The translations under genes were made by a program, and so were the position numbers. From Aeromicrobium phoceense (lineage in GTDB: Bacteria > Actinomycetota > Actinomycetes > Propionibacteriales > Nocardioidaceae): a DNA stretch of 64,000 nucleotides. The notes below the pieces were generated by a model. It saw only the letters and a list, made by a program, of their open reading frames with translations. It had not been told where the DNA came from and did no database searches. Where the stretch lies: assembly GCF_013868155.1 (NCBI RefSeq), contig NZ_JACEOG010000001.1:496001-560000 (forward strand), given 5' to 3'. Of this stretch, positions 54,616 to 63,514 are shown in pieces (positions within the stretch are counted from its first letter, which is position 1; every line of letters begins with the position of its first letter).

Positions 54616-55923
54616 TCACTTCCGCCTCGACTTGGCACGGAAGGGCCCCACGAGGCGGGGTCCGGACAGGCGGCGTTCGAGGCGTCGGGTCTCGCGTCCC
54701 AACGGTTGCGCAGCATACTCACCGAGGATGACGCCGGCGGCGAGCGCCACCGCCACGGCCATCGCCGTGATGCCCGCGAAGATGCCCGAGAGGCTCTCCT
54801 CCGCCAGCTGGGCCAGCGAGCGGTAGATCGTCAGGCCGGGCAGCAGCGGCACGATGGCGGGCACCACGAGGACGAGGGCCGGGATCCTCAGGGCGCGCGA
54901 CGCCGGGTAGCTGACGACGCCGATGAGGAACGCCGCGATCCCGGCGGCCCACGGCCGATCGATGTTGTTCTCGAACATCGCGGCCGAGAGGGCTCCCGCA
55001 CCGGCGCCGATCAGGGCGATCACCGGGACGGACGTCCACGGGGCGTACGTCTGCACGGCGAAGCCGGCGGCCGCGAGGCCCGCGCCGATCGTGACGAAGG
55101 GCAGGTGCGACAGGTCGGGCCAGCTCGTGCCCGAGCCCAGGTCGACGCCCAGCATCCGGCCGACCATGAGGCCGCCGGAGACGCCCGCGACGATGCCGCC
55201 CGTGGCCAGAACGACCTCGAGCAGGCGCGCCACGGCCGTCAGGTGGTAGCCGGTCAGCGCATCCTGGATCGCGCCCATGAGACCGAGCCCGGCCAGCAGC
55301 GCGACGATGTTGGCCGCGATGACCAGCGACGGCGGGGAGGGTACGGAGGCGGCCGCCGCCGTGACGGCGATGAGGGACGCGCACAGGCCCCCGACGACCT
55401 GGATGTAGAAGTCGGGCAGGCGCCGGACCTCGAGCGGCCGGCGCACGTACTCGATCACCACCGCGGCGAGGAACGCGATCACCGTGACGATCGCCGCTCC
55501 GCCGAGCATCATCGCCACCCCGGCGCCGACGAGGCCGGCCCCGCCGATCACGACCCACCGAGGCCGCGCGTGACCGCTCGTGGAGATCGCGGCCAGCTGC
55601 GAGCGCGCCTCGTCGAGGTCGATCTCGTCGTTCAGCAGGTCGCTCACCAGCCGGTCGATCGCCGTGACGTCCTCGAAGTCCGTCTCGCGCCGCACCACGT
55701 TGCGTCGCAGGATCAGCGGCGGCTCGTCGAGCTGCTGGTCGTGCACCATCGTCAGCATGATGTGGGTGACGTCGACGTAGGTGCCGCGCAGGCCGAAATG
55801 GCGGGCGATCGACGACATCGTCGCGGACACGTCGGCCGTGCCCGCCCCGTTGGACAGCAGCATCTCGCCCGCCCTCAGGGCGAGGTCCATGATCCGCAGG
55901 GTCTGCGGGGCCGAGGTGGTCAT
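54616..55923 (-). CDS. Threonine/serine exporter family protein (ThrE)
   Basis: A 435-residue protein. The N-terminal ThrE cytoplasmic domain (MDLALRAGEMLLSNGAGTADVSATM, ETDFEDVTAIDRLVSDLL) is followed by about ten membrane helices (from ~140) including IVPLLPGLTIYRSL. It should export Thr/Ser using proton motive force. ATG 55923 is chosen; the longer frame lacks support. A basic tail (RRLERRLSGPRLVGPFRAKSRRK) ends it, 70 bp before the dehydrogenase operon start. Confidence 0.87.
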   Translation of the reverse strand: MTTSAPQTLRIMDLALRAGEMLLSNGAGTADVSATMSSIARHFGLRGTYVDVTHIMLTMVHDQQLDEPPLILRRNVVRRETDFEDVTAIDRLVSDLLNDEIDLDEARSQLAAISTSGHARPRWVVIGGAGLVGAGVAMMLGGAAIVTVIAFLAAVVIEYVRRPLEVRRLPDFYIQVVGGLCASLIAVTAAAASVPSPPSLVIAANIVALLAGLGLMGAIQDALTGYHLTAVARLLEVVLATGGIVAGVSGGLMVGRMLGVDLGSGTSWPDLSHLPFVTIGAGLAAAGFAVQTYAPWTSVPVIALIGAGAGALSAAMFENNIDRPWAAGIAAFLIGVVSYPASRALRIPALVLVVPAIVPLLPGLTIYRSLAQLAEESLSGIFAGITAMAVAVALAAGVILGEYAAQPLGRETRRLERRLSGPRLVGPFRAKSRRK

Positions 55924-56112
55924 GCCTCCACCGTGACGGACCGGGCATGAGCCGGGTCGTCGTGTGCGCGTTCCACAGCCTGCCTCCCGATGTCGCCCCA
56001 CCGACGGGTCACGAGGAGTCTAGGAGAGCAGTCGGACGTCGCACGTTCGCCGGACCCGGCGGCCGCACCCCCCTATCGTGGGTCCGGCACGCCAGGATCG
56101 AGGAGGACCCCC

Positions 56113-57090
56113 ATGACCGGTTGGACCGAGGACATCCTGGGCGACCCGTACGAGCGCCGGACGATCGACCTGGGCGAGGATCCCGACGGCGAGGGCCCGA
56201 TCACCGCGACGCTGGTCCGGCGCCGGTTCGAGGGCACCCCGCGGGCCGCGCTGGTCTACGTCCACGGCTTCAGCGACTACTTCTTCCAGACCGAGCTGGC
56301 CGAGTTCTACGCCGACCGCGGCTACGCCTTCTACTCCCTCGACCTGCGCAAGTGCGGGCGCTCCCTCGGCGACGGGCACACGCCGCACTTCGTCTCCGAC
56401 CTCGCGCTGTACGACCAGGAGCTGAACGAGACCCTGCGCACCGTGCGCAGCGAGGTCCCCGACGTCCCGGTGGTGCTGTCGGCGCATTCCACCGGCGGCC
56501 TCGTGCTGCCGCTGTGGCTCGACCGCCTCAACCTCGAGCCCGGCGGCACCCGCGGCCGCGGCATCGCCGGCCTCGTCCTGAACAGCCCGTGGTTCGACCT
56601 GCAGGGCGCGGCGTGGATGCGCTCGATCGGCACGCAGGCGATCCGCGCCTTCTCCAAGGTGCGCCCCAAGGACCGGATGAAGCTGCCGCTGGCCGAGGCC
56701 TACGGCGTGAGCCTCTACCGCGAGCACGGCGGCCTGTGGGACTACGACCTCGCGTGGAAGCCGCTGGCCGGGTTCCCCGTCACGTACGGCTGGCTGACGG
56801 CGGTCCGGCGCGGGCACGCGGCCCTGCACCGCGGCCTCGACATCGGGGTGCCCTCGCTCGTGCTGCGCTCGCACCGCTCGTGGTTCAGCTTCCAGCACCA
56901 CGAGAAGACCGACACGTCGGACGCGGTGCTCGACGTGCGGCAGATCGGCCGCTGGGCCGGGTGCCTGGGCGGCGACGTCACCTCGCTCGTGGTCCGAAAC
57001 GCCCGCCATGACGTCTACCTCTCCAACGACGAGCCGCGCGCCGCGGCCTACCGGCTCACGGGTGAGTGGCTCGAGCGCTGGATCCCGTGA
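56113..57090 (+). CDS. Alpha/beta hydrolase (monoacylglycerol lipase-like)
   Basis: A 325-residue hydrolase: ALVYVHGFSDYFFQTELAEFYADRGYAFYSLDLRKCGRS, nucleophile elbow SAHSTGG, and late NARHDVYLSND with the catalytic His. It is close in layout to lysophospholipase/monoacylglycerol lipase proteins; the substrate is not known. AGGAGGA precedes ATG 56113. Its stop overlaps the HAD gene start (GTGA). Confidence 0.82.
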   Translation: MTGWTEDILGDPYERRTIDLGEDPDGEGPITATLVRRRFEGTPRAALVYVHGFSDYFFQTELAEFYADRGYAFYSLDLRKCGRSLGDGHTPHFVSDLALYDQELNETLRTVRSEVPDVPVVLSAHSTGGLVLPLWLDRLNLEPGGTRGRGIAGLVLNSPWFDLQGAAWMRSIGTQAIRAFSKVRPKDRMKLPLAEAYGVSLYREHGGLWDYDLAWKPLAGFPVTYGWLTAVRRGHAALHRGLDIGVPSLVLRSHRSWFSFQHHEKTDTSDAVLDVRQIGRWAGCLGGDVTSLVVRNARHDVYLSNDEPRAAAYRLTGEWLERWIP

Positions 57091-57689
57091 CCCCGACCCG
57101 CACCATCGGGTTCGACCTCGACATGACGCTGATCGACTCGCGCCCGGGGATCCGCGCCGTGTACGAGGAGCTCTCGCGCCAGACCGGGGTGATCATCGAC
57201 GCCGAGCTGGCCGTCTCGCGCCTGGGGCCACCGCTCGAGTGGGAGCTCGCGCACTGGTTCCCGGCCGAGGCCGTGCCCGAGATGTTCACCCGCTACCGCG
57301 CCATGTACCCCGAGATCGCCGTCCCGCGCGTCCTCGCGATGCCCGGCGCCGCGGAGGCGCTCGCCGCCGCCCGCGAGCTGGGGCGCGCGATCGTCATCAC
57401 CGCGAAGGCGGGCCCGAACGCCGCTTTGCACCTCGACCACCTGGACCTGCCGCACGACGCCGTGATCGGCGACGCGTGGCGCGAGCAGAAGGCCGAGGTC
57501 CTGGTGCGCGAGGCCGCGGACACCTACGTCGGAGATCACGTGCACGACATGGACGCCGCCCGGATCGCGGAGGTCGCGGGCATCGGCGTTCCCTCCGGTC
57601 CGTGCTCGGCCGACGAGCTCCTCGAGGCCGGCGCCACGCACGTCGCCCCGGACCTCCACGCGGTGGTCCCGCTGCTCACCGGATCCTGA
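57087..57689 (+). CDS. HAD family hydrolase
   Basis: A 200-residue phosphatase-like protein: motif I GFDLDMTLIDSR (nucleophile Asp, acid/base Asp), motif II VITAKAGPN with Thr, and motif IV YVGDHVHDMDAA. It belongs to the phosphoglycolate-phosphatase-like group; the substrate is unknown. GTG 57087 overlaps the upstream TGA by four bases. Confidence 0.85.
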   Translation: MTPTRTIGFDLDMTLIDSRPGIRAVYEELSRQTGVIIDAELAVSRLGPPLEWELAHWFPAEAVPEMFTRYRAMYPEIAVPRVLAMPGAAEALAAARELGRAIVITAKAGPNAALHLDHLDLPHDAVIGDAWREQKAEVLVREAADTYVGDHVHDMDAARIAEVAGIGVPSGPCSADELLEAGATHVAPDLHAVVPLLTGS

Positions 57690-57736
57690 CGCCCGTGGGG
57701 CGGACCGACTCGGTCACCGCTGTCGGCACGGGCGTC
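57688..57736. promoter_or_regulatory. Inverted repeat in the dnaX leader
   Basis: Ten-base arms 57688-57697 and 57727-57736 (GACGCCCGTG/CACGGGCGTC) pair around 29 bases, which contain a smaller hairpin (ACCGA/CGGT). It starts in the HAD stop region and ends 13 bp before the dnaX start. It could terminate the upstream operon or modulate dnaX. Confidence 0.45.
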
Positions 57737-57749
57737 TAGGGTGGTCTCC

Positions 57750-59681
57750 GTGGACGCACCCCTGGCTCTTTACCGGCGCTACCGGCCCGAGACGTTCGCC
57801 GAGGTCATCGGCCAGGACCACGTCACCGATCCGCTGCGTCACGCACTGGCCAACAACCGGGTCAACCACGCCTACCTGTTCAGCGGTCCGCGCGGCTGCG
57901 GCAAGACCACGAGCGCCCGGATCCTGGCGCGCGCGCTGAACTGCGAGAAGGCGCCGATCTCGGACCCGTGCGGCGAGTGCCAGAGCTGCCGCGACCTCGC
58001 TCGCGGCGGGCCCGGCAGCATCGACGTCATCGAGATCGACGCGGCCAGCCACGGCGGCGTCGACGACGCCCGCGACCTGCGCGAGCGGGCGTTCTTCGCC
58101 CCCGTCAGCAGCCGGTACAAGGTCTACATCATCGACGAGGCCCACATGGTCTCCCCGCAGGGCTTCAACGCGCTGCTCAAGCTGGTCGAGGAGCCCCCGC
58201 CGCACCTGAAGTTCATCTTCGCCACGACCGAGCCCGACAAGGTCATCGGCACGATCCGCTCGCGCACCCACCACTACCCCTTCCGGCTGGTGCCGCCGAA
58301 GCTGCTCAGCGACTACATGCTCCAGTTGTGCCGCAGCGAGGACGTCGGCCTCGAGCCCACGGCGCTGCCCCTCGTGGTGCGTGCCGGCGGCGGCTCGGTG
58401 CGTGACTCGCTCAGCGTGCTCGACCAGCTCCTCGCCGGCTCCGGCCCCGACGGCATCACCTACGACCTCGCGGTCCAGCTGCTCGGCTACACGCCCGACT
58501 CCCTGCTCGACGAGTCCGTCGAGGCGTTCGCCGCCGACGACGCCGCAACGGTCTTCGGGGTCGTGGACAAGGTCATCGAGTCCGGCCAGGACCCCCGCCG
58601 CTTCGCCGAGGACCTGCTCCAGCGCTTCCGCGACCTGGTGATCCTCAAGGCCGTCCCCGGCGCGGCCGAGACGGGCCTGATCGACACCCCGGCCGACCGC
58701 ACCGCGGTGCTGCAGCGCCAGGTCGCCGGCTTCGAGCCCACCGAGCTCACCCGGGCCGCCGACATCGTGAGCGCGGCCCTCACCGAGTTCCGCGGGGCCA
58801 CCGCGCCGCGGCTCATGCTCGAGCTGATGTGCGCGCGGATCCTCGTGCCCGGTGCCGACAACTCGGTCGAGGGATTCCACGCCCGGCTCGACCGGCTCGA
58901 GCGCCGCCTCTCCGGCGCCGCCCCGGCGCCCGCGGTCGCGTCGGCACCCTCTGCTCCGGCGGCTCCCGCGCCTGCCACCGACCCGGCCCCGGCTCGACCG
59001 GAGACTCCCGCCGCCGAGGCACCCACGCCGGAGCCCGCCGCCCCGAAGGCTCCCGAACCGCAGGCCGCTCCTCCAGCTGCCGCCCCTGAGCCCGTCGCCC
59101 CCGAGCCCGTCGCCGCAGCACCCGAGCCCGCCCCGGAGCCGGCCGCCGAGCCGGCGCCCGCGACGCCCGGCCAGCTCACCACCGCCGACGTCCGGCGCAT
59201 GTGGCCCCAGGTGCTCGACCGCGTCCAGCAGCTGCGCCGCTTCACGTGGGTCATGCTCAGCCAGAACGCCCAGGTCGCCTCGCTCGACGGCTCCACCCTC
59301 ACGCTCGCGCTGGTGAACACCGGCGCCCGCGACTCGTTCGTCAAGAGCGGCTCCGACCAGATCGTGCAGCAGGCGCTGTCCGACGTCATGGCCGTGCAGT
59401 GGCGCCTCGAGGCGATCGTCGACCCGTCGGCCTCGCCCACCGGCTCCGCCCCCGGTGCGCCGGCCGCCGTGCCGCAGGCGGCCCCCGTCCCGCAGGAGTC
59501 CCGTGTGCCCGAGTCGGTGCGCGAGGCGTTGCGGCAGGGCCCGGTGCCGGTCGAGCGGTTGAACCCCGACGCCGGGGTCGATCCCGACGACCCGGTGGTC
59601 GACGACGGCTCGCAGGACGCCGAGGCGCTCCTGGCCGAGCACCTCGGAGCCGAGATCATTGACGAGACCACCCACGGCTGA
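57750..59681 (+). CDS. dnaX: DNA polymerase III subunit gamma/tau
   Basis: A 643-residue clamp-loader ATPase. Walker A FSGPRGCGKTTSARILARALNC, a zinc site of four cysteines (CEKAPISDPCGECQSC), Walker B VYIIDEAHM, sensor I FATTEPDKVIGTIRSR. Residues ~395-480 are a Pro/Ala/Glu-rich linker, followed by the tau-like C-terminal domain (TADVRRMWPQVLDRVQQLRR). GTG 57750 is preferred (AGGGTGG upstream); GTG 57741 would add three residues. The 3' end overlaps the next gene by 23 bp. I see no clear slippery site for a short gamma form. Confidence 0.93.
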   Translation: MDAPLALYRRYRPETFAEVIGQDHVTDPLRHALANNRVNHAYLFSGPRGCGKTTSARILARALNCEKAPISDPCGECQSCRDLARGGPGSIDVIEIDAASHGGVDDARDLRERAFFAPVSSRYKVYIIDEAHMVSPQGFNALLKLVEEPPPHLKFIFATTEPDKVIGTIRSRTHHYPFRLVPPKLLSDYMLQLCRSEDVGLEPTALPLVVRAGGGSVRDSLSVLDQLLAGSGPDGITYDLAVQLLGYTPDSLLDESVEAFAADDAATVFGVVDKVIESGQDPRRFAEDLLQRFRDLVILKAVPGAAETGLIDTPADRTAVLQRQVAGFEPTELTRAADIVSAALTEFRGATAPRLMLELMCARILVPGADNSVEGFHARLDRLERRLSGAAPAPAVASAPSAPAAPAPATDPAPARPETPAAEAPTPEPAAPKAPEPQAAPPAAAPEPVAPEPVAAAPEPAPEPAAEPAPATPGQLTTADVRRMWPQVLDRVQQLRRFTWVMLSQNAQVASLDGSTLTLALVNTGARDSFVKSGSDQIVQQALSDVMAVQWRLEAIVDPSASPTGSAPGAPAAVPQAAPVPQESRVPESVREALRQGPVPVERLNPDAGVDPDDPVVDDGSQDAEALLAEHLGAEIIDETTHG

Positions 59682-62328
59682 GCCGCCCGCGCCGGTACGC
59701 CGGCGCCTCGACCTCGACGCGTCGCCCACGGAGGTCGTGCGACGACTGCGCGGTCGCGACCGTCTCGTCGCGCTCATCGGAGCCTGGCACCAGGGCGAGG
59801 CGCTCGTCGCCTGCGAGCCGGTGCGCCTCCTCGAGGACTGGGACGACGTCGACCTCCCCCGCCACGACTTCGACGGCTTCGGCGGCGGCTGGATCGGGGC
59901 GTGGGGCTACCGGCTGGGCCGGCACGTGGAGCACCTCTCCGAGGGACCCCCGCGCCCGATCCCCCAGCCGGATCACCGCGTCGGCTTCTACGACCTCGTC
60001 CTGCGTCGGGTGCGCGGCGTGTGGTGGCTGGAGTCGCTCGGCGAGCCCGCGCCCGCGCGGGTGGACGCCCTCCTGCGCGCGATCTCCACCCCGGGGAAGC
60101 CCGGCGCCTTCACGGCGGGCACGTTCGCCATGACTCCCAGCCCTGAGGAGCACCGAGCCGCCGTCGGTCGCGCGCTCGAGCACATCCGCGCCGGCGACAT
60201 CTTCCAGGTCAACCTGTGCGCCCGGCTCGAGGCGCCGTTCGACGGTGACCCGCTCGACGCGTTCTGCGCCGGCGTCGAGACGCTCCGCCCCGCCTACGCC
60301 GCGTACGTCTCGTCCCCGGAGGGCGTGCTCGCCAGCCTCTCGCCCGAGCTGTTCCTGCGCCGCACCGGCGACGAGGTGCTCACCTCGCCCATCAAGGGCA
60401 CGGCCCCCCTCAGCGCCGACCCCCGCGATCTCGAGGCCTCGGCGAAGAACCGCGCCGAGAACGTCATGATCGTCGACCTCATGCGCAACGACCTGGGCCG
60501 CGTCGCCGTGCCCGGCTCGGTCCGCGTGCCCGCGCTGAACCGGCTCGAGCGCCACGCCGTCTGGCACCTGGTCTCCGACGTCGTCGGGCACCTGCCGGCG
60601 GGGGTGGGCGACGGCGACCTGCTGCGTGCCACCTTCCCGCCCGGCTCGGTCACGGGCGCTCCCAAGGTGCGCGCGATGGAGATCGCCGCCGAGCTCGAGG
60701 CCACCGGGCGCGACGCCTACACGGGCGCGATCGGGCACGTCAGCGCCACGGCGGGAATGGAGCTCAACGTCGTCATCCGCACGTTCGAGTTCGCCCGCGA
60801 CGCGCGGGGCGAGTGGCGCGTGTGGCTGGGCGTCGGCGGCGGCATCGTGGCCGACTCCGACCCCGACGACGAGTACGCCGAGTGCCTCGTCAAGGCGCGC
60901 CCGCTCATCACGGCGATCGGTGGCCGCCTCGACCTCGTCGCCACCGACCACGACGCCACCTCGCCTCCCGAACCCGCCGTCCGCGAGCCCGCCGAGCCGG
61001 CCGACCTGAGCCGCGGCGTCTTCGAGACCTTGCTCGTCCACGACGACCGGGCCCTCGACCTCGACGCCCACCTGGCCCGGCTCGACGCCAGCGTCCGAGC
61101 CGTCTACGGCACCACGGTGCGCGCCGGGCTCGAGGACGCGGTGCGACGCCGCGTCGCGGGCCTGACCGGGCGCCACCGGCTCCGCATCGACGCCGTCCCG
61201 GCCGACGACGACGTCCGGGTCTCGATGTCCACCGCTCCCCTCGACGGGACTCCCCCGTCGTGGGACCTCGCGCCACGCGTCGTCCCGGGCGGACTCGGTC
61301 AGCACAAGTGGGTCGACCGCAGCCTCGTGCCCGCCACCGAGCGAGGTGAGCCGCTGCTGATCGACGCCGACGGATCGGTCCTGGAGACCGGGCGCGCGAG
61401 CGTCTTCGCGGTGCTCGACGACGGGCTGCACACGCCCGCGCTCGACGGCCGCGTGCTGCCCGGCACCACGCGGGCCCGGGTGATCGAGCTGGCGCTCGGG
61501 CTGGGTGTCCCGGTCTTCCAGCACCGCCTGACCACCGCCGACCTCGCCGCGGCCACCGAGGTCTTCGCCACCAATGCCCTGCGCGGGATCGTGCCGGTCA
61601 CCTCGTGCGAGGGCGTCGGCGCGTGGCCCGCCGGACCCCTCACCGCCCGTCTCGCCGAGGCGCACGCCGCCGCGCGGGACGGATCTTGGCACCCGGGTGC
61701 CGCCCCGGCGACCGGAAGGTCGACAGATCCGTCGCTTCCCGGACGCCCGCGCGTGCTGTTCGTCGACAACTACGACTCGTTCGTGTTCAACCTGGTGCAG
61801 TACGTCGGCGAGCTGGGCGCCGAGACCGAGGTGGTGCGCAACGACGCCGCCTCCGTCGACGACCTGCTCACCGGCGGCTTCACGCACGTCGTCGTCTCAC
61901 CCGGTCCCGGCACCCCTGCCGACGCGGGCATCAGCGCCGAGGTGGTGCGCCGGTTCGGGAGCCACGTCCCCGTCCTCGGCGTCTGCCTCGGCCACCAGGT
62001 GATCGGCGAGGTCTTCGGTGCTCGCGTCGTGCGCGCCGAGCAGGTCGTGCACGGGAAGTCCTCCCTCGTCCACCACGAAGGCGCCGGAGTCTTCGCCGGG
62101 CTGCCGTCGCCGCTGGTCTGCGCGCGCTACCACTCCCTCGTCGTCGAGGACCTGCCACCGACCCTCGAGGTGACCGCGCGCACCGGCTCGGGCATCGTCA
62201 TGGGGCTGCGCCACCGCACCCTGCCGATCGAGGGCGTCCAGGTGCACCCCGAGTCGATCCTCACCTCGCGCGGCCACGACCTGCTGGCCACGTTCCTGCG
62301 CCGGGGCACCGCGTCCGCGCCGGTTTGA
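59659..62328 (+). CDS. Trifunctional PABA synthase: fused PabB-PabC-PabA
   Basis: One 889-residue chain for the whole chorismate to p-aminobenzoate route. Residues 1-430: aminodeoxychorismate synthase component I, with PIKGT at 244-248 (Lys246 marks PabB; anthranilate synthase has Ala), ENVMIVDLMRNDLGRV and FPPGSVTGAPKVRAMEI. About 440-690: class IV PLP aminodeoxychorismate lyase, with PLP Lys550 (GQHKWVDRS) and VLPGTTRARVIEL. About 695-889: glutamine amidotransferase with VDNYDSFVFNLVQYVGELG, catalytic Cys776 (GVCLGHQ) and VQVHPESI. All three active sites look intact. Start TTG 59659, inside the dnaX end. Confidence 0.9.
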   Translation: MTRPPTAEPPAPVRRRLDLDASPTEVVRRLRGRDRLVALIGAWHQGEALVACEPVRLLEDWDDVDLPRHDFDGFGGGWIGAWGYRLGRHVEHLSEGPPRPIPQPDHRVGFYDLVLRRVRGVWWLESLGEPAPARVDALLRAISTPGKPGAFTAGTFAMTPSPEEHRAAVGRALEHIRAGDIFQVNLCARLEAPFDGDPLDAFCAGVETLRPAYAAYVSSPEGVLASLSPELFLRRTGDEVLTSPIKGTAPLSADPRDLEASAKNRAENVMIVDLMRNDLGRVAVPGSVRVPALNRLERHAVWHLVSDVVGHLPAGVGDGDLLRATFPPGSVTGAPKVRAMEIAAELEATGRDAYTGAIGHVSATAGMELNVVIRTFEFARDARGEWRVWLGVGGGIVADSDPDDEYAECLVKARPLITAIGGRLDLVATDHDATSPPEPAVREPAEPADLSRGVFETLLVHDDRALDLDAHLARLDASVRAVYGTTVRAGLEDAVRRRVAGLTGRHRLRIDAVPADDDVRVSMSTAPLDGTPPSWDLAPRVVPGGLGQHKWVDRSLVPATERGEPLLIDADGSVLETGRASVFAVLDDGLHTPALDGRVLPGTTRARVIELALGLGVPVFQHRLTTADLAAATEVFATNALRGIVPVTSCEGVGAWPAGPLTARLAEAHAAARDGSWHPGAAPATGRSTDPSLPGRPRVLFVDNYDSFVFNLVQYVGELGAETEVVRNDAASVDDLLTGGFTHVVVSPGPGTPADAGISAEVVRRFGSHVPVLGVCLGHQVIGEVFGARVVRAEQVVHGKSSLVHHEGAGVFAGLPSPLVCARYHSLVVEDLPPTLEVTARTGSGIVMGLRHRTLPIEGVQVHPESILTSRGHDLLATFLRRGTASAPV

Positions 62329-62354
62329 GAGGATGGGGTCACGGCCCCTCAGGC

Positions 62355-62397
62355 CGCCGGACGAGTGGAGTCGTACCCGGAGCGCGACAAGACGGCC
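62355..62397 (+). promoter_or_regulatory. Guanidine-III (mini-ykkC-III type) riboswitch
   Basis: CCGGACGAG at 62357-62365, CGTACCCGG at 62372-62380 and GACAAGACGGC at 62385-62395 match the guanidine-III pseudoknot core, in order and spacing. The ribosome site AAGGAG (62401-62406) follows, then the exporter ATG at 62411. Guanidine binding would free the ribosome site and raise translation of the exporter. Confidence 0.85.
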
Positions 62398-62410
62398 ACG
62401 AAGGAGTGTC

Positions 62411-62725
62411 ATGTCCTGGTTCGTCTTGGTCGTCTCGGGAGTGTTCGAAGCCGTGTGGGCCACCGCCCTGGGCCGTAGCGAGGGCTTCACGAAGCTGGGC
62501 CCGTCGCTGGTCTTCCTCGGTGCCCTCGTCATCAGCATGGGCGGGCTCGCGTGGGCCATGCGCGACCTGCCGGTCGGCACGTCCTACGCCGTCTGGGTGG
62601 GGATCGGCGCCGTGGGGACGGTGGGCTACGCGATGCTCACCGGCACCGAGCCGGTCTCCCTCACGAAGATCCTGCTCATCGGCGGGCTGATCGGCTGCAT
62701 CATCGGCCTGAAGATGGCGCACTGA
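62411..62725 (+). CDS. sugE: SMR family exporter, Gdx/SugE guanidinium type
   Basis: A 104-residue four-helix small multidrug resistance protein: SWFVLVVSGVFEAVWATALGRSEGF with the central Glu13 and Trp16 of Gdx proteins, and LPVGTSYAVWVGIGAVGT. It should export guanidinium in exchange for two protons as a dual-topology dimer. The riboswitch just upstream supports this over drug export. Start ATG 62411. Confidence 0.9.
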   Translation: MSWFVLVVSGVFEAVWATALGRSEGFTKLGPSLVFLGALVISMGGLAWAMRDLPVGTSYAVWVGIGAVGTVGYAMLTGTEPVSLTKILLIGGLIGCIIGLKMAH

Positions 62726-62787
62726 CAGCGGCCGGACTCGGCCACGTGTCGCCCGGTGCGGCTGGCCCGGGCGACTAGGCTGGCGGC

Positions 62788-63384
62788 GTGTACGAAAGCG
62801 TGATCCAGGACCTCATCGACGAGCTCGGACGACTGCCGGGCATCGGCCCGAAGAGCGCCCAGCGGATCGCCTTCCACCTGCTCGACGCCGACCCCGAGGA
62901 CGTCAAGCGCTTCGCGCAGACCCTCGTCGACGCCAAGACCAAGGTGCTCTTCTGCTCGGTGTGCGGCAACGTCACGGTCGACACGACGTGCCGCATCTGC
63001 GCCGACCCCCGCCGCGACGACACCGTCCTGTGCGTCGTCGAGGAGAGCAAGGACGTCATCGCGATCGAGCGCACGCGCGAGTTCCGCGGCCGGTACCACG
63101 TGCTCGGCGGCGCGATCAGCCCGATCGCCGGCATCGGCCCCGACCAGCTGCGCATCAAGGAGCTGCTCGGCCGGCTCCAGGACGGCATGGTCACCGAGGT
63201 CATCATCGCGACCGACCCGAACCTCGAGGGCGAGGCCACCGCCACCTACCTCATGCGCATGCTCGTGCCGATCGGCCTGAAGGTCACCAAGCTCGCCAGC
63301 GGCCTGCCCGTCGGCGGCGACCTCGAGTACGCCGACGAGGTCACCCTCGGGCGCGCCTTCGAGGGCCGCACCGCGGTCGGCTGA
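62788..63384 (+). CDS. recR: Recombination protein RecR
   Basis: A 198-residue DNA-repair protein of the RecFOR pathway. An HhH segment ([17 protein letters not shown]), a four-cysteine zinc finger ([17 protein letters not shown]), a Toprim domain ([33 protein letters not shown]) and a C-terminal Walker-B-like loop are all present. Start GTG 62788. Its place between dnaX and aspartate kinase matches other actinomycetes. Confidence 0.96.
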   Translation: MYESVIQDLIDELGRLPGIGPKSAQRIAFHLLDADPEDVKRFAQTLVDAKTKVLFCSVCGNVTVDTTCRICADPRRDDTVLCVVEESKDVIAIERTREFRGRYHVLGGAISPIAGIGPDQLRIKELLGRLQDGMVTEVIIATDPNLEGEATATYLMRMLVPIGLKVTKLASGLPVGGDLEYADEVTLGRAFEGRTAVG

Positions 63385-63455
63385 CGGCCGCTGCTCCCCG
63401 GTCCAGCGCCCGGACAGTGCCCCGGTCCCTCGAAGCGCAGGGGCTAGACTGGTCC

Positions 63456-63486
63456 AGGCGCAGCGTGGCGTCATCCCACTGCGCCT
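63456..63486 (+). promoter_or_regulatory. Hairpin in the recR-aspartate kinase gap
   Basis: AGGCGCAG (63456-63463) pairs with CTGCGCCT (63479-63486), and GTGG/CCAC can extend the stem inside. A possible -10 (TAGACT, 63445-63450) lies just before it. It may be the kinase 5' leader or a recR terminator; the sequence does not decide. Confidence 0.35.
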
Positions 63487-63514
63487 GCAGTCCCTCCAGA
63501 GCAAGGAAATGTCC

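Noticed and set aside
59656-61887. Long antisense frame over the PabBCA gene
   Set aside because: Low-complexity shadow; the plus strand carries three intact enzyme domains.
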